The notes below the pieces were generated by a model. The model made no database searches. It saw nothing but the letters and a program-made list of their open reading frames with translations, and was not told the DNA's origin. The translations under genes and the position numbers were made by a program. Below are positions 33,792-42,395 of a stretch of 64,000 bases of DNA, piece after piece. The first letter of the stretch is position 1, and every line of letters starts with the position of its first letter. Origin of the DNA: Acidimicrobiia bacterium (GTDB lineage Bacteria; Actinomycetota; Acidimicrobiia; Spongiisociales; UBA5794); contig JASJDZ010000009.1 in the NCBI GenBank assembly GCA_030065575.1, positions 1 through 64,000 on the forward strand, in the 5' to 3' direction.

Positions 33792-34966
33792 ACTACCGAC
33801 CGCTTCTTTGGCTTCCGGCTGCAGTCCTCATCGCCATCTGGCTGTTCGAAGTGACGATGCAACCAACCTCTGCGGAACGGAACCGTCTCGGCCTCATATT
33901 CGTCGCCCTCGGCCTCGTTGCTGCGCTGGCGGTGCTGCTGCTGCCGCGGTGGTCGAACCGAGCACGATCACTGCGGTTCTCGATAGTCGCCGTTGGCATG
34001 ACCTCGTTCCTGATTGTTGCCGGGACCGCCGTCGTTGCGGCCCAGGAGATGTTCTTCTCTTCCCACGACTTGCAGTTGCTCCTCGTCGTCCTCGGATTCG
34101 GCCTCGTTGCCTCATTTGGGTTCGCTTTCGCAGTGTCCCGGCCGATCACGGCAGATCTGCGCCAGATTGCCGATGCCGCCGAGCGAGTTGCAGCCGGAGA
34201 CTTCGACGCCAGCCCGGCGGTGGCACGCAGTGACGAGGTCGGAGCGCTCGCCAAAGCCTTTGACTCGATGGCGGCCGACCTCCGGGCCGCCGACTCGCAG
34301 CGGGCGGTCGAAGACCAGGCACGACGGGAGTTCTTCACGGCAGTCGGCCACGACCTGCGCAGCCCGCTGGGATCCCTGCAGGCAGCCGTCGAAGCACTGG
34401 AAGATGGGGTGGCCCCTGATCCCCATCGGTACCTGCAGTCGATGCAGCGGGACATAGCGTCGCTCCATCGGCTGGTCGATGACATCTTCCTGCTGGCAAG
34501 GCTCGAAGCCGGGGATGTGGAGCTCAACACCCAGCCGGTCGACGTGACTGAGATCGCCGATGAGACAATCGAGGTTCTCCGGCCAACTGCCCGGCGGCTT
34601 GGCATCGAGGTCGAGCTCTCTGCGCCCGGGTCGATCACCGCGAATACGGCGCCGGAAGCGCTGGGTCGGGTGATGCGCAACCTACTCGACAACGCCGTGC
34701 GGCATGCCGAGAGCCGGGTCACGGTCTCTGTGACCACTCCAGGTGAGCTCGTCGTCCGGGTCACCGACGATGGCCCGGGATTCCCCCCGGAGTTTGTGAC
34801 CCAGGCCTTTGACCGATTCACCCGGGCCGATTCGGCTCGCACCAGGGACGGAAGCGGAACGGGACTCGGCTTGGCAATCGCCCATCGCTTCATCACTGGA
34901 CTGGACGGAGCGATCAGAGCCGAGCCGGGGCCCGGAGGCAAGGTCGAGTTCAGTCTGCCGCTCTAG
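33788..34966 (+). CDS. Sensor histidine kinase with HAMP domain
   Basis: The 392-residue kinase has an N-terminal membrane region of about four helices, HAMP (RPITADLRQIADAAERVAAGDF), HisKA (FFTAVGHDLRSPLGSL) and HATPase (NLLDNAVRHAES, DDGPGFP, GSGTGLGLAI). It has almost no extracellular loop, so it may sense the membrane. The ATG at 33788 overlaps the regulator stop. Its stop shares CTAG with the convergent adenosine deaminase stop. Confidence 0.92.
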   Translation: MNYRPLLWLPAAVLIAIWLFEVTMQPTSAERNRLGLIFVALGLVAALAVLLLPRWSNRARSLRFSIVAVGMTSFLIVAGTAVVAAQEMFFSSHDLQLLLVVLGFGLVASFGFAFAVSRPITADLRQIADAAERVAAGDFDASPAVARSDEVGALAKAFDSMAADLRAADSQRAVEDQARREFFTAVGHDLRSPLGSLQAAVEALEDGVAPDPHRYLQSMQRDIASLHRLVDDIFLLARLEAGDVELNTQPVDVTEIADETIEVLRPTARRLGIEVELSAPGSITANTAPEALGRVMRNLLDNAVRHAESRVTVSVTTPGELVVRVTDDGPGFPPEFVTQAFDRFTRADSARTRDGSGTGLGLAIAHRFITGLDGAIRAEPGPGGKVEFSLPL

Positions 34967-35985
34967 CCGGCCCATCCCCTGGCAATGGTGGTGCGCAACG
35001 CTGCCTTCGTATTGTCGTCACAGAAGGCGGCGCCGATAGCCCCGAGATTGATCTCCCGGAACTCGCCCGCGTCGAATCCGTGAACCGAGCGCCACAACTC
35101 GTACTCACGAGCAACCGTTGTTGTGGTGATTGCACGATCATCAGGATTGACCGACAAGCTGAACCCGGCATCCTGATACAGCCGAACCGGATGTTCGGGC
35201 ACGGGGGTCCCCAGGCAGCTGTTCGAGGTTACGCAGACCTCCAGCGTGATCTGCCGATCAAGCACTTGCCGGGCCACGTTGCCCAGCTCGATGATCCGCC
35301 CATCGCGGACCTCGCAATCATCAACCAGGTGAAGGCCGTGCCCGATCCGCGTCGGGCTGGCAGCATCGAGTGCCTCGGCGATGCTCGCCGGCCCCGCCAT
35401 CTCACCGGCGTGGATCGTGAGTCCCAGCCCTGCGTCGCGGGCTATTGAGTAAGCCTCTGCGTGCATGCCGGCGCCGAAGTCGAACTCGTTGCCTGCAAGA
35501 TCAAAACCAACCACTCCTCTGCCCAACCATGACGCAGCGAGGCGGGCGGCGGAAGCGGACTCGTCGGGGTCGTTCTCCCGGATCCCACAGATGATCGTGC
35601 GCGCAACACAACCGGTCTCCCGCTCCCCGTCGCTCAGACCGGCAACGACGGCTGCGACAACATCATCTCCGGTCATTCCGTCAGCCAGGTGGTTGAGTGG
35701 GGCAAATCTCAGCTCTGCGTAAACAACGCCATCGGCAGCAAGATCCTCGACCGCTTCGCGGGCAACAAGGCGAAGCGCGTCCGCCGATTGCAGCAGCTCA
35801 ATTACCAGGTAGAACCGGGCCCAAGCGTCGGGGAACGGCATCCCGGGCACGATGGTGAACCAATCGGCTAGTTCCTGCACGTCCTGGGTGGGGAGAGCGA
35901 CGTCGTTGCGACGGGCCAGGTCGATGATGGTCGATGGTCTCACTCCCCCGTCGAGGTGATCATGCAATACGACCTTGGGCTCCAT
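34963..35985 (-). CDS. add: Adenosine deaminase
   Basis: The enzyme hydrolyses (deoxy)adenosine to inosine in purine salvage. The 340 residues hold the zinc ligands LHDHLDGG near the start, GFDLAGNE, TIHAGEMAGP with the catalytic His-Ala-Gly-Glu, RIGHGLHL and SVNPDDRAI. Length and motif order fit the family. It is probably monocistronic. A nucleoside hydrolase (47 kb) and a uridine phosphorylase (63 kb) elsewhere in the window suggest active nucleoside scavenging. Confidence 0.93.
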   Translation of the reverse strand: MEPKVVLHDHLDGGVRPSTIIDLARRNDVALPTQDVQELADWFTIVPGMPFPDAWARFYLVIELLQSADALRLVAREAVEDLAADGVVYAELRFAPLNHLADGMTGDDVVAAVVAGLSDGERETGCVARTIICGIRENDPDESASAARLAASWLGRGVVGFDLAGNEFDFGAGMHAEAYSIARDAGLGLTIHAGEMAGPASIAEALDAASPTRIGHGLHLVDDCEVRDGRIIELGNVARQVLDRQITLEVCVTSNSCLGTPVPEHPVRLYQDAGFSLSVNPDDRAITTTTVAREYELWRSVHGFDAGEFREINLGAIGAAFCDDNTKAALRTTIARGWAG

Positions 35986-36082
35986 TCCGCAATGTTAGAC
36001 CTCCGTGCACACCCCAACTGTGAGCACTCGAAGCCTGATCCCCGGCACCTGCGCAGCGAACCCGATTTGCCGAAGTGGCCCC

Positions 36083-36088
36083 TACAAT
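36083..36088 (+). promoter_or_regulatory. -10 element of a probably leaderless DUF368 gene
   Basis: TACAAT ends seven bases before the GTG at 36096, so transcription would start at or next to the start codon. No Shine-Dalgarno sequence is visible. Confidence 0.5.
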
Positions 36089-36095
36089 CCCGGCG

Positions 36096-36983
36096 GTGAG
36101 ACAAGCACCAAATCATGTTCTGCGCGGCTTCCTGATGGGAGCCGCCGATATCGTCCCCGGTGTATCGGGGGGAACGGTTGCCCTCGTGCTCGGTATCTAC
36201 GAGCGCCTGGTCGAGTCAATCAGGGCCGGTAGCTCTGCGCTCGGCCATATGGTCCGGGGCGACTGGCCGGGGACGGGGCGATGGCTGCAGCGGGTGGATT
36301 GGGGCTTCCTGATTCCATTGCTGGTCGGCATCCTGCTTGCAGTCCTTTCATTGGCCAGCGTCCTCGAAACCCTGCTTCATGACTACCCGGAGGAGATGGC
36401 CGGGGCCTTCACAGGCCTGATCGCCGGGTCTGTCATCATTGCCTGGCGACTCGTAGGGAGGTGGCATGCGATGGCATTGGCCACTGCTGTGGGGATGGCG
36501 GTTGCAACGTTCTACGTCCTCGGGTTGCGCGAGGGGACCTCCGACGAGACCGTGGCGCAACTCGCCGATCCGGCGCTGTGGGCATTCTTCGGGGCCGGGG
36601 CCATTGCCATTTGCGCGATGATCCTTCCCGGGGTGAGCGGGTCTTTCCTGCTCGTTGTTCTCGGTATGTACGGGCCGGTATTGGAGGCGGTCAACGAACG
36701 GTCGCTGACGACGCTCGGCGTCATGCTGGTCGGGATGATTCTGGGTCTGGCCCTCTTCTCGCAGCTACTCAGCTGGGCGCTGTCTCACCATCACGACACT
36801 GTCGTTGCCGGGCTGATCGGCCTGATGGCCGGGTCACTGAGGGTGCTGTGGCCGTGGCCGGATGGCTTGGATAGCACGGTGTTGGGAAGACCGGACGAAA
36901 ACCTGGCCGGTGTAGTTGGCCTCAGTGTCCTCGGTCTAGCGGTCGTCGTTCTCCTCGGCCGACTCGGTTCGCGAGTCAAATAG
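36096..36983 (+). CDS. DUF368 family polyprenyl-phosphate transporter
   Basis: The 295-residue membrane protein has about eight to nine helices and two inverted copies of the family motif: GFLMGAADIVPGVSGGTVALVLGIYE near the N-terminus and AICAMILPGVSGSFLLVVLGMY near residue 180. DUF368 proteins recycle undecaprenyl phosphate across the cytoplasmic membrane, alongside DedA-type UptA. The GTG start at 36096 is favoured by the adjacent -10. Its 3' end overlaps the FlgM-like ORF by 48 bases on the other strand. Confidence 0.88.
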   Translation: MRQAPNHVLRGFLMGAADIVPGVSGGTVALVLGIYERLVESIRAGSSALGHMVRGDWPGTGRWLQRVDWGFLIPLLVGILLAVLSLASVLETLLHDYPEEMAGAFTGLIAGSVIIAWRLVGRWHAMALATAVGMAVATFYVLGLREGTSDETVAQLADPALWAFFGAGAIAICAMILPGVSGSFLLVVLGMYGPVLEAVNERSLTTLGVMLVGMILGLALFSQLLSWALSHHHDTVVAGLIGLMAGSLRVLWPWPDGLDSTVLGRPDENLAGVVGLSVLGLAVVVLLGRLGSRVK

Positions 36984-37130
36984 GGCGAGCCTTCGGAGAT
37001 ACGCGACAAACGGGCCCGACATGATCGCCGCCGCAACTTCCTCGGCGGGGATCACATAGGTTCCCTGGGCGATACTCTGGGCGATAGCCGACAATCTCTC
37101 TGCCCTTTCGTCTCTATCCGCGGCAGGCAC
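36936..37130 (-). CDS. FlgM-like anti-sigma factor domain protein
   Basis: The 64-residue product resembles the C-terminal half of FlgM (ERLSAIAQSIAQGTYVIPAEEVAAAIM), the part that binds sigma-28. It starts at GTG 37130 without a ribosome site and is preceded by a sigma-28-like promoter. No flagellar or chemotaxis gene is in the window. It could be a true small anti-sigma factor, but it is short and overlaps DUF368, so caution is needed. Confidence 0.5.
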   Translation of the reverse strand: MPAADRDERAERLSAIAQSIAQGTYVIPAEEVAAAIMSGPFVAYLRRLALFDSRTESAEENDDR

Positions 37131-37136
37131 AGTTCT

Positions 37137-37164
37137 TTATCGACCTTTCGGGTGTGTTTTCTTG
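37137..37164 (-). promoter_or_regulatory. Sigma-28/WhiG-like promoter of the FlgM-like gene
   Basis: On the minus strand CAAG, 16 nt, then GTCGATAA, six bases before the GTG. The -10 matches 7 of 8 positions of the sigma-28 consensus GCCGATAA with near-normal spacing. The -35 (TCAAG) is only a partial match to TAAA. Confidence 0.4.
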
Positions 37165-37193
37165 AGCCGCATGTGCGCTACATCAATCGGATG

Positions 37194-37210
37194 AGGCCCA
37201 GACGGGGCCT
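37194..37210 (-). terminator. Hairpin downstream of nitronate monooxygenase
   Basis: AGGCCC and GGGCCT form a 6-bp stem with a 5-nt loop, about 50 bases past the monooxygenase stop. No T-run follows, so it is a weak candidate. Confidence 0.3.
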
Positions 37211-37258
37211 AGTGGCGAAGCGACCGTGCCGCACCGAGCAAGCCGAACCCGGTGGACG

Positions 37259-38698
37259 TCAGCGCCGGGCGGCGGGGACATCTCGAAGCAGATACTCGAC
37301 TACGTCGGCCGCGGAATAGGTTTCGGCACCTGGCTTGAGAAATCGCGCCACGTTGGCCACATCGTCGCCCGACGTGACCAGCGGCAACTCTTCGTCGCCA
37401 CTCTTCTGCACCTGACCGAGGTCGATGCTGGCCATCAGCGCGTTGCAGACACACTTGCGGCCAATCGTCTCCGTTTCGTCGCCACCTTTACGCACGTAGT
37501 CACGCACCGGCTCGGAGGCGCAACGCCAGCCGACGGTCTCGTCATCGATCCGGTAAGCAGTACGCAGGTAGCCAAGATCGCAAACCCGCTCCCGCTTCTC
37601 ATAGAGGTTCTGCTCGGACATCGTGTCCGGCACCGAAACAACCTTGAACGGGAACCCGGTGGGTGACGCGACGGGATCGGTGAACACCGCTGCCGAGCCG
37701 GCCTTGCTCTGAGCGATCACCCGAGCCTTCACCTCGGGCGAGAAGCCGGACTCCTCGGCGTAGGCGAAGGCAGTTCCCACCTGTACCCCGGTCGCCCCCG
37801 CCTCTAGCGCATCCACAACCCGCTCCGGTTCGCCGTACGAGCCTGCGAGCCAGAAAGGCAACCCAAACTCGGCAATCGCAGCGAGGTCGGCATCGTCCCT
37901 CTCTCCGTAGATCGGCTCCCCGTTGTCATCGAGCTGCAGCTTCCCCCGCGGCGGAGCATTGTGACCTCCTGCAGTTGGTCCCTCGACGATGAACCCATCA
38001 ACCCCCTCATCACGGGCAAACATCTTCGCCAGCACTGCCGACGAGATGATGGGGAAGAACTTGGGCCGCTTCAGCTTGGTGAGGTTATCCCCGCAGAACT
38101 CAGCCGGATCGAAGCGAAGCCAGAACGGCTTGTCCTTCTCGGCATCCTTCACGTCTAGCTTCAGCTCGGCCGGGAGCCCGTCGGCCAGTTTGTCCAGGAC
38201 CTTGGGAATCTCTCGCGGTATTCCCGCTCCCATGAGTACTGCATCAACTCCCGCCAGCATCGCCCCGTACAGCGAGGGGAGAGTTGGAGCCTGGATCTTG
38301 GTGAGCAGGTTGATCCCCACCATGCCGTCGTGGCCCTCCTTGGCGAGGAACACTTCTACGAAGTTGGCCAGCACCTGCAGATCGAGGAGATTCCGCGATG
38401 GCTTGAGCCTGCCCATGGGGTGGCTCTTGAAGCGCTTCTTGATGGTGTCGCCCGAAGGCTTGAAGTAGCGGGCGAACACCCTCTTCACCACGTCGGGGAT
38501 CGGGAAATGCGCAGCCGCTCTTCGGATGTGCCCGCCAACATCCCCGTTCTGAAGACGCCGGACCAGAACAACATCCAGTGCGGTGCCCGACACGACCCCC
38601 ATCTGCCCGAGACGGGACACCGAGCGTGCCAGCCTCCAATCGGAGACGGCAACACCCATGCCTCCTTGGATGATGATGGGCAGATCGGGTCGATGCAT
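37259..38698 (-). CDS. Nitronate monooxygenase (2-nitropropane dioxygenase family)
   Basis: The 479-residue FMN protein has the TIM-barrel motifs of this family: PIIIQGGMGVAVSDWRLA at the N-terminus, GVDGFIVEGPTAGGHNAPPRG in the middle and GATGVQVGTAFAYAEESG for phosphate binding. Members oxidise alkyl nitronates, but the long form also resembles PfaD-type enoyl reductase relatives, so the substrate is open. A C-terminal segment contains several cysteines (VCDLGY, WRCASE, KCVCNAL), which is unusual and could bind a metal or cluster. Confidence 0.82.
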   Translation of the reverse strand: MHRPDLPIIIQGGMGVAVSDWRLARSVSRLGQMGVVSGTALDVVLVRRLQNGDVGGHIRRAAAHFPIPDVVKRVFARYFKPSGDTIKKRFKSHPMGRLKPSRNLLDLQVLANFVEVFLAKEGHDGMVGINLLTKIQAPTLPSLYGAMLAGVDAVLMGAGIPREIPKVLDKLADGLPAELKLDVKDAEKDKPFWLRFDPAEFCGDNLTKLKRPKFFPIISSAVLAKMFARDEGVDGFIVEGPTAGGHNAPPRGKLQLDDNGEPIYGERDDADLAAIAEFGLPFWLAGSYGEPERVVDALEAGATGVQVGTAFAYAEESGFSPEVKARVIAQSKAGSAAVFTDPVASPTGFPFKVVSVPDTMSEQNLYEKRERVCDLGYLRTAYRIDDETVGWRCASEPVRDYVRKGGDETETIGRKCVCNALMASIDLGQVQKSGDEELPLVTSGDDVANVARFLKPGAETYSAADVVEYLLRDVPAARR

Positions 38699-38737
38699 GC
38701 GGGCATGCTAGGGGTAACTGATCAGCGACGCCGACAT

Positions 38738-41239
38738 TCAGGCGCGAATGACTCTCGTGTCACCGGTGACCGGGCTCCGATCTAGCTCAATCAGATCTTC
38801 GATACGGTCCCGCAGTTCGGGAACGTGGCTCACGATCACGACCAGCCTGTCCGACGCATCGGCAACCAAGGATTCGATGCCCTCCATCGCAAGATCAAGG
38901 TGTTCCGGATCGAGAGTTCCGAATCCCTCGTCGAGGAAGAACGCGTCCAACCGTCCCCCGGTGCCGGCCACCATCTCGGCAAGAGCCAGAGCAAGCCCCA
39001 ATGAGGCCAGGAAAGTCTCACCACCGGAGAGGCTGTCGGAGCGCCGTGTCGTGTCGGCGGCGGTGAGATCGAGAATCCCGAACTGATCGTCGGCAAACCG
39101 GTAGCGACCCGCCGAGAGTCGCTGGAAGTGCTCGCTACCCAACTCGGCCAGCCTCGCTCGCTCGTCGTCCAGCAGGAACCTGATGAAACGTGAGTCAGTC
39201 AGGTCCGTGTTGATCCGTCCGAACAATGCGACTCGTTCGCCGAGCAGCGTCTGCTCTTCGATGAGTGAAGCCGACTTCTCGAGTTCGACGCGATCGGTGG
39301 CGATGTCCTTCTCTAGTCTCTCGATTCTGTCGGCCGCCACCGCAGCAGCGGTTGCGACATCGCCGGTCAGGCCGAGGCCCGCCAGCAGCTCCTCACGCTC
39401 CCTGCTCAGATCGGCACGAGTTTGCTCGAATCTGGCCTTGTCCTCTCGCAGCTGGGCGGTGACTTCGCTCCACCCGGTCCGCAACTCGTCGAGCCCGTGG
39501 CGAAGCGATTGGGCATCGTCGCCAATCTCCAGTTCGATCTCGAGGCGTGCTGCGAGGTCGGCCAGCTTCACTCCGAGTTCCTGAAGCAGCTTGGCGGCCT
39601 CCTGCTCATCGCGGATCGACTGATCATGGCGGCCCCGAACCTGGTCGACCCGACGTTGAGCATCGTTGCGGGATGCCACCGCCGAGTCGTACTTCTGCTT
39701 GCGCCGCTCCAGGTGCTCGGCAGGATCCCCGGCTCCCAGCAGCTTCTCGAGCCGGATTGTGGTCTCCTCCAAGTCGCCTCGCACCCGAACGGAGTCGTCT
39801 CTTGAACCGCCGAGTTGATTGACGGCCGCCTCGATCTTGTCTGAGGCCGACGAGACTTGCTCACGGCTCCGTTCCAGATTGGCCAGGCCGGTCGTGTGAA
39901 CCTCGTCGATGTCCTTCTTGGCCTGCCTGGCAGCGATGAGCAACGCTTCGAGGTCTTCCAGGTGTGTCGCCCCGGGTTCATCGGGCAGAGCAACGACCAG
40001 CTGCTCACACACGGGGCAGATTTCATCCTCAACCAGCCCGGCCCGCAATGTGGCTGCCATGTCGGCATGCCGGCCGCGCTCCAGCGTCTTCTCAGCCTCT
40101 TCGAGGATTTTTGCTGCCTCCGCTGCCCGGCCCAGCGTTGCATCACGCTCATGCTCAGACTCTTCGAGCCTGGTCGCAGCCGCAGCCGCTTCTTCTCTTG
40201 CTTCGGCAACAGCCTGCTCGGCGGCACGGATCCGGCGGTCGGCATCGACTACGGCCTTCAGCTGCGGCTCAGCGGCGGCGAGGTACTCAGCAGCCCGCTC
40301 CAAGACATCGGGCTCCCCTGCCTCGTTGATCTGGCTCAGGTTCAGCTCAGCCGAGTGAAGGGCGGCCTGGGCTTCGTCGAGATCGGCGGCGAGTGCAGCT
40401 CTGGCTCTCTCCGCCGTGCCGGCTTCCTGCAAGACCCGGTCGGTCTGCTCTTCGCCCGGCAGTTTGCCCACGTGTTCGTCGAGTGCTTGCAACCGCGCAA
40501 CGATCGAGTCCCTGTGATCAGCGGCTTCGCGAATCCGGTCATCCAGGGTGGCAGCCTTCTCCGCACCGGCTCGCAGCTTCTCTGCCCGCTCCCGGGCATC
40601 CTCGAGCTCCGTCTCGTTGGCTGCCAAACGCGCTTCGATCTCTCCAATCCGCTCGAGGCGAACCGAGAGCTTCTCGAGCGCTAGGTCGGCCGCATCGCGT
40701 CGCTCCTTGGCCAGCGTCTTCATCACGTCAACGCGATCGTGGCCAAATACTCCTTTGAGCACCCGATCCCGGTCTGCGGGTCGCGCCTGGAGGAACTCAG
40801 CAAACCTTCCCTGGGCTAGCAACACCGAACGCTCGAACGCCGAGAAGTCGAGTCCGAGGAGCTGTTGGATGCGATCGTTCACCTCACCCTCCAGGGTCAG
40901 CTTCTCGACCGGATCGAGGGCCGGATCCTCGTAGCGGTAGAGGGCATGTTTGCTGGCTCCTTTGCGGCGAATGGACCGGGCGGCCTCCCAGATCTCCCCC
41001 TCGACCTCAAAACGCAGCGCCACACTTGCGTCGCCGGCGCGCTGGTTGATCAGCGTTCGAGTGGCGGTAGGGATGCGCGGGGTTCTGCCGTATAGAGCAA
41101 AGACGATGCCATCGAGAATCGAGGACTTCCCACTGCCGATCGGCCCGACGATCCCGACCAGGCTTCGCTCGGCGAAATCAAGGGTGTGCTCACCTGCGTA
41201 GGAGCGGAAGTTCCGCAAGCGGAGCTCAAGAGGACGCAT
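38738..41239 (-). CDS. sbcC: Exonuclease subunit SbcC (Rad50-like ATPase)
   Basis: The 833-residue protein is the ATPase partner of SbcD in DNA end and hairpin processing. It has Walker A GPIGSGKSS near residue 33, long coiled coils, the zinc-hook CPVC in EDEICPVCEQLVV around residue 410, the signature LSGGETFLASLGLALALAE, and Walker B FFLDEGFGTLD. At 833 residues it is shorter than E. coli SbcC and close to archaeal Rad50. It overlaps sbcD by 14 bases. Confidence 0.95.
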   Translation of the reverse strand: MRPLELRLRNFRSYAGEHTLDFAERSLVGIVGPIGSGKSSILDGIVFALYGRTPRIPTATRTLINQRAGDASVALRFEVEGEIWEAARSIRRKGASKHALYRYEDPALDPVEKLTLEGEVNDRIQQLLGLDFSAFERSVLLAQGRFAEFLQARPADRDRVLKGVFGHDRVDVMKTLAKERRDAADLALEKLSVRLERIGEIEARLAANETELEDARERAEKLRAGAEKAATLDDRIREAADHRDSIVARLQALDEHVGKLPGEEQTDRVLQEAGTAERARAALAADLDEAQAALHSAELNLSQINEAGEPDVLERAAEYLAAAEPQLKAVVDADRRIRAAEQAVAEAREEAAAAATRLEESEHERDATLGRAAEAAKILEEAEKTLERGRHADMAATLRAGLVEDEICPVCEQLVVALPDEPGATHLEDLEALLIAARQAKKDIDEVHTTGLANLERSREQVSSASDKIEAAVNQLGGSRDDSVRVRGDLEETTIRLEKLLGAGDPAEHLERRKQKYDSAVASRNDAQRRVDQVRGRHDQSIRDEQEAAKLLQELGVKLADLAARLEIELEIGDDAQSLRHGLDELRTGWSEVTAQLREDKARFEQTRADLSREREELLAGLGLTGDVATAAAVAADRIERLEKDIATDRVELEKSASLIEEQTLLGERVALFGRINTDLTDSRFIRFLLDDERARLAELGSEHFQRLSAGRYRFADDQFGILDLTAADTTRRSDSLSGGETFLASLGLALALAEMVAGTGGRLDAFFLDEGFGTLDPEHLDLAMEGIESLVADASDRLVVIVSHVPELRDRIEDLIELDRSPVTGDTRVIRA

Positions 41240-42395
41240 AACCGGCCTCCTCCATCACCTCTCGGAAGGCAGCGAGCAGCTCGGGGGGCGCCACCACCCC
41301 CTCGTTCTCTAGGTAGTAGGCGCCGTACAGTTCGTCGAGGCTCTGACCGGCCCGCGAGGTCGCATCGGTCTCGGCGCGCGGGTACTCGGCCCGCACATTG
41401 ACGAGGTAGTCGAACTCGGCGCGGGCTCGATCAACAAGACCGGGATCGGGCCCGGCTGTGGTCACCGTCAGATCGAGGTAGCTCTCGCGCAAGTCGTCCC
41501 GGACGAGCAAATCTCCCCACTCCCCGACTGCTCGAACAAGGCGACGACCACCGGTCAGCCCGACCGAACGGACCGTCGCAGGCAGCCCGGGCTCAACGTC
41601 GACGAGGACCACTCTCTTCTCTTCCCCGGCCTCACCGAAGTCGAGCTCGAGCAGGGAACCGGCGTACTCGGCAGGCACCTTGGCCCCCGGTACCGGCTGC
41701 GGGGCGTGGATGTGCCCCATCGCCACGTACTGCGGGCCGGGCGGAATCGCCTCCGAGGTTGCCGCATAGGCCTCACCCATGTGCAGAGAGCGCTCGCCCC
41801 GGGCGGCGCCGTGGCCGTGCACCTCGACCCCACCCACGAGGAAGTGGGCAATCAGGAATTGGACTGCGTCGGCTCCGGCGAGCTTCCCCGCGTAGTCGGA
41901 GTAGGCCTCCGAGATACTGCGCAAGCGGTCGGCGTACTTCTTGTAGTGGTCTGCAACTACATCCCAAACGTGGAAGGCACGCCCTTCACGCAAGAACGGG
42001 AAGCAACTCACCACCGCTCGCCCCGAAGATGTCTGGATGTCGAGGACGGCTCCCTCATCGGGGCGCTTGATTTCGCCGACCATGTGAATGTTCTGGGAGC
42101 GCAGGAAGGGCGCCAGCGCCTCGAAGAAACCCACCGAGTCGTGGTTGCCCGCAATGACCACCACGGGCCGGCGGCCACCGTCGGTCAGGCCAACCAAACC
42201 GGTGAAGGCGATGTCGAGAGCCTCGACCGGGGGAACCGGTCGATCAAACAGGTCACCCGAGTGCAGGACGATATCGACGTCCTCTGCGTCGGCGATGGCA
42301 ATCACCTCATCAATTACGGCCCGGTACTCGTCTGAGCGGCCGTAGCGCCCGATCCGCTTGCCGACGTGCCAGTCGGAGGTATGTAGTGCTCTCAC
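41226..42395 (-). CDS. sbcD: Exonuclease subunit SbcD (Mre11-like nuclease)
   Basis: The 389-residue metallophosphoesterase carries all Mre11 motifs: TSDWHVGK, LHSGDLFDRP, VIAGNHDS, a His in IAHFLVGGVEVHG and AMGHIHAPQP. It pairs with SbcC for ATP-controlled nuclease activity at blocked or hairpin ends. The GTG start overlaps the herA stop (GTGA), placing it inside the nurA-herA-sbcD-sbcC operon. Confidence 0.95.
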   Translation of the reverse strand: MRALHTSDWHVGKRIGRYGRSDEYRAVIDEVIAIADAEDVDIVLHSGDLFDRPVPPVEALDIAFTGLVGLTDGGRRPVVVIAGNHDSVGFFEALAPFLRSQNIHMVGEIKRPDEGAVLDIQTSSGRAVVSCFPFLREGRAFHVWDVVADHYKKYADRLRSISEAYSDYAGKLAGADAVQFLIAHFLVGGVEVHGHGAARGERSLHMGEAYAATSEAIPPGPQYVAMGHIHAPQPVPGAKVPAEYAGSLLELDFGEAGEEKRVVLVDVEPGLPATVRSVGLTGGRRLVRAVGEWGDLLVRDDLRESYLDLTVTTAGPDPGLVDRARAEFDYLVNVRAEYPRAETDATSRAGQSLDELYGAYYLENEGVVAPPELLAAFREVMEEAGYASS

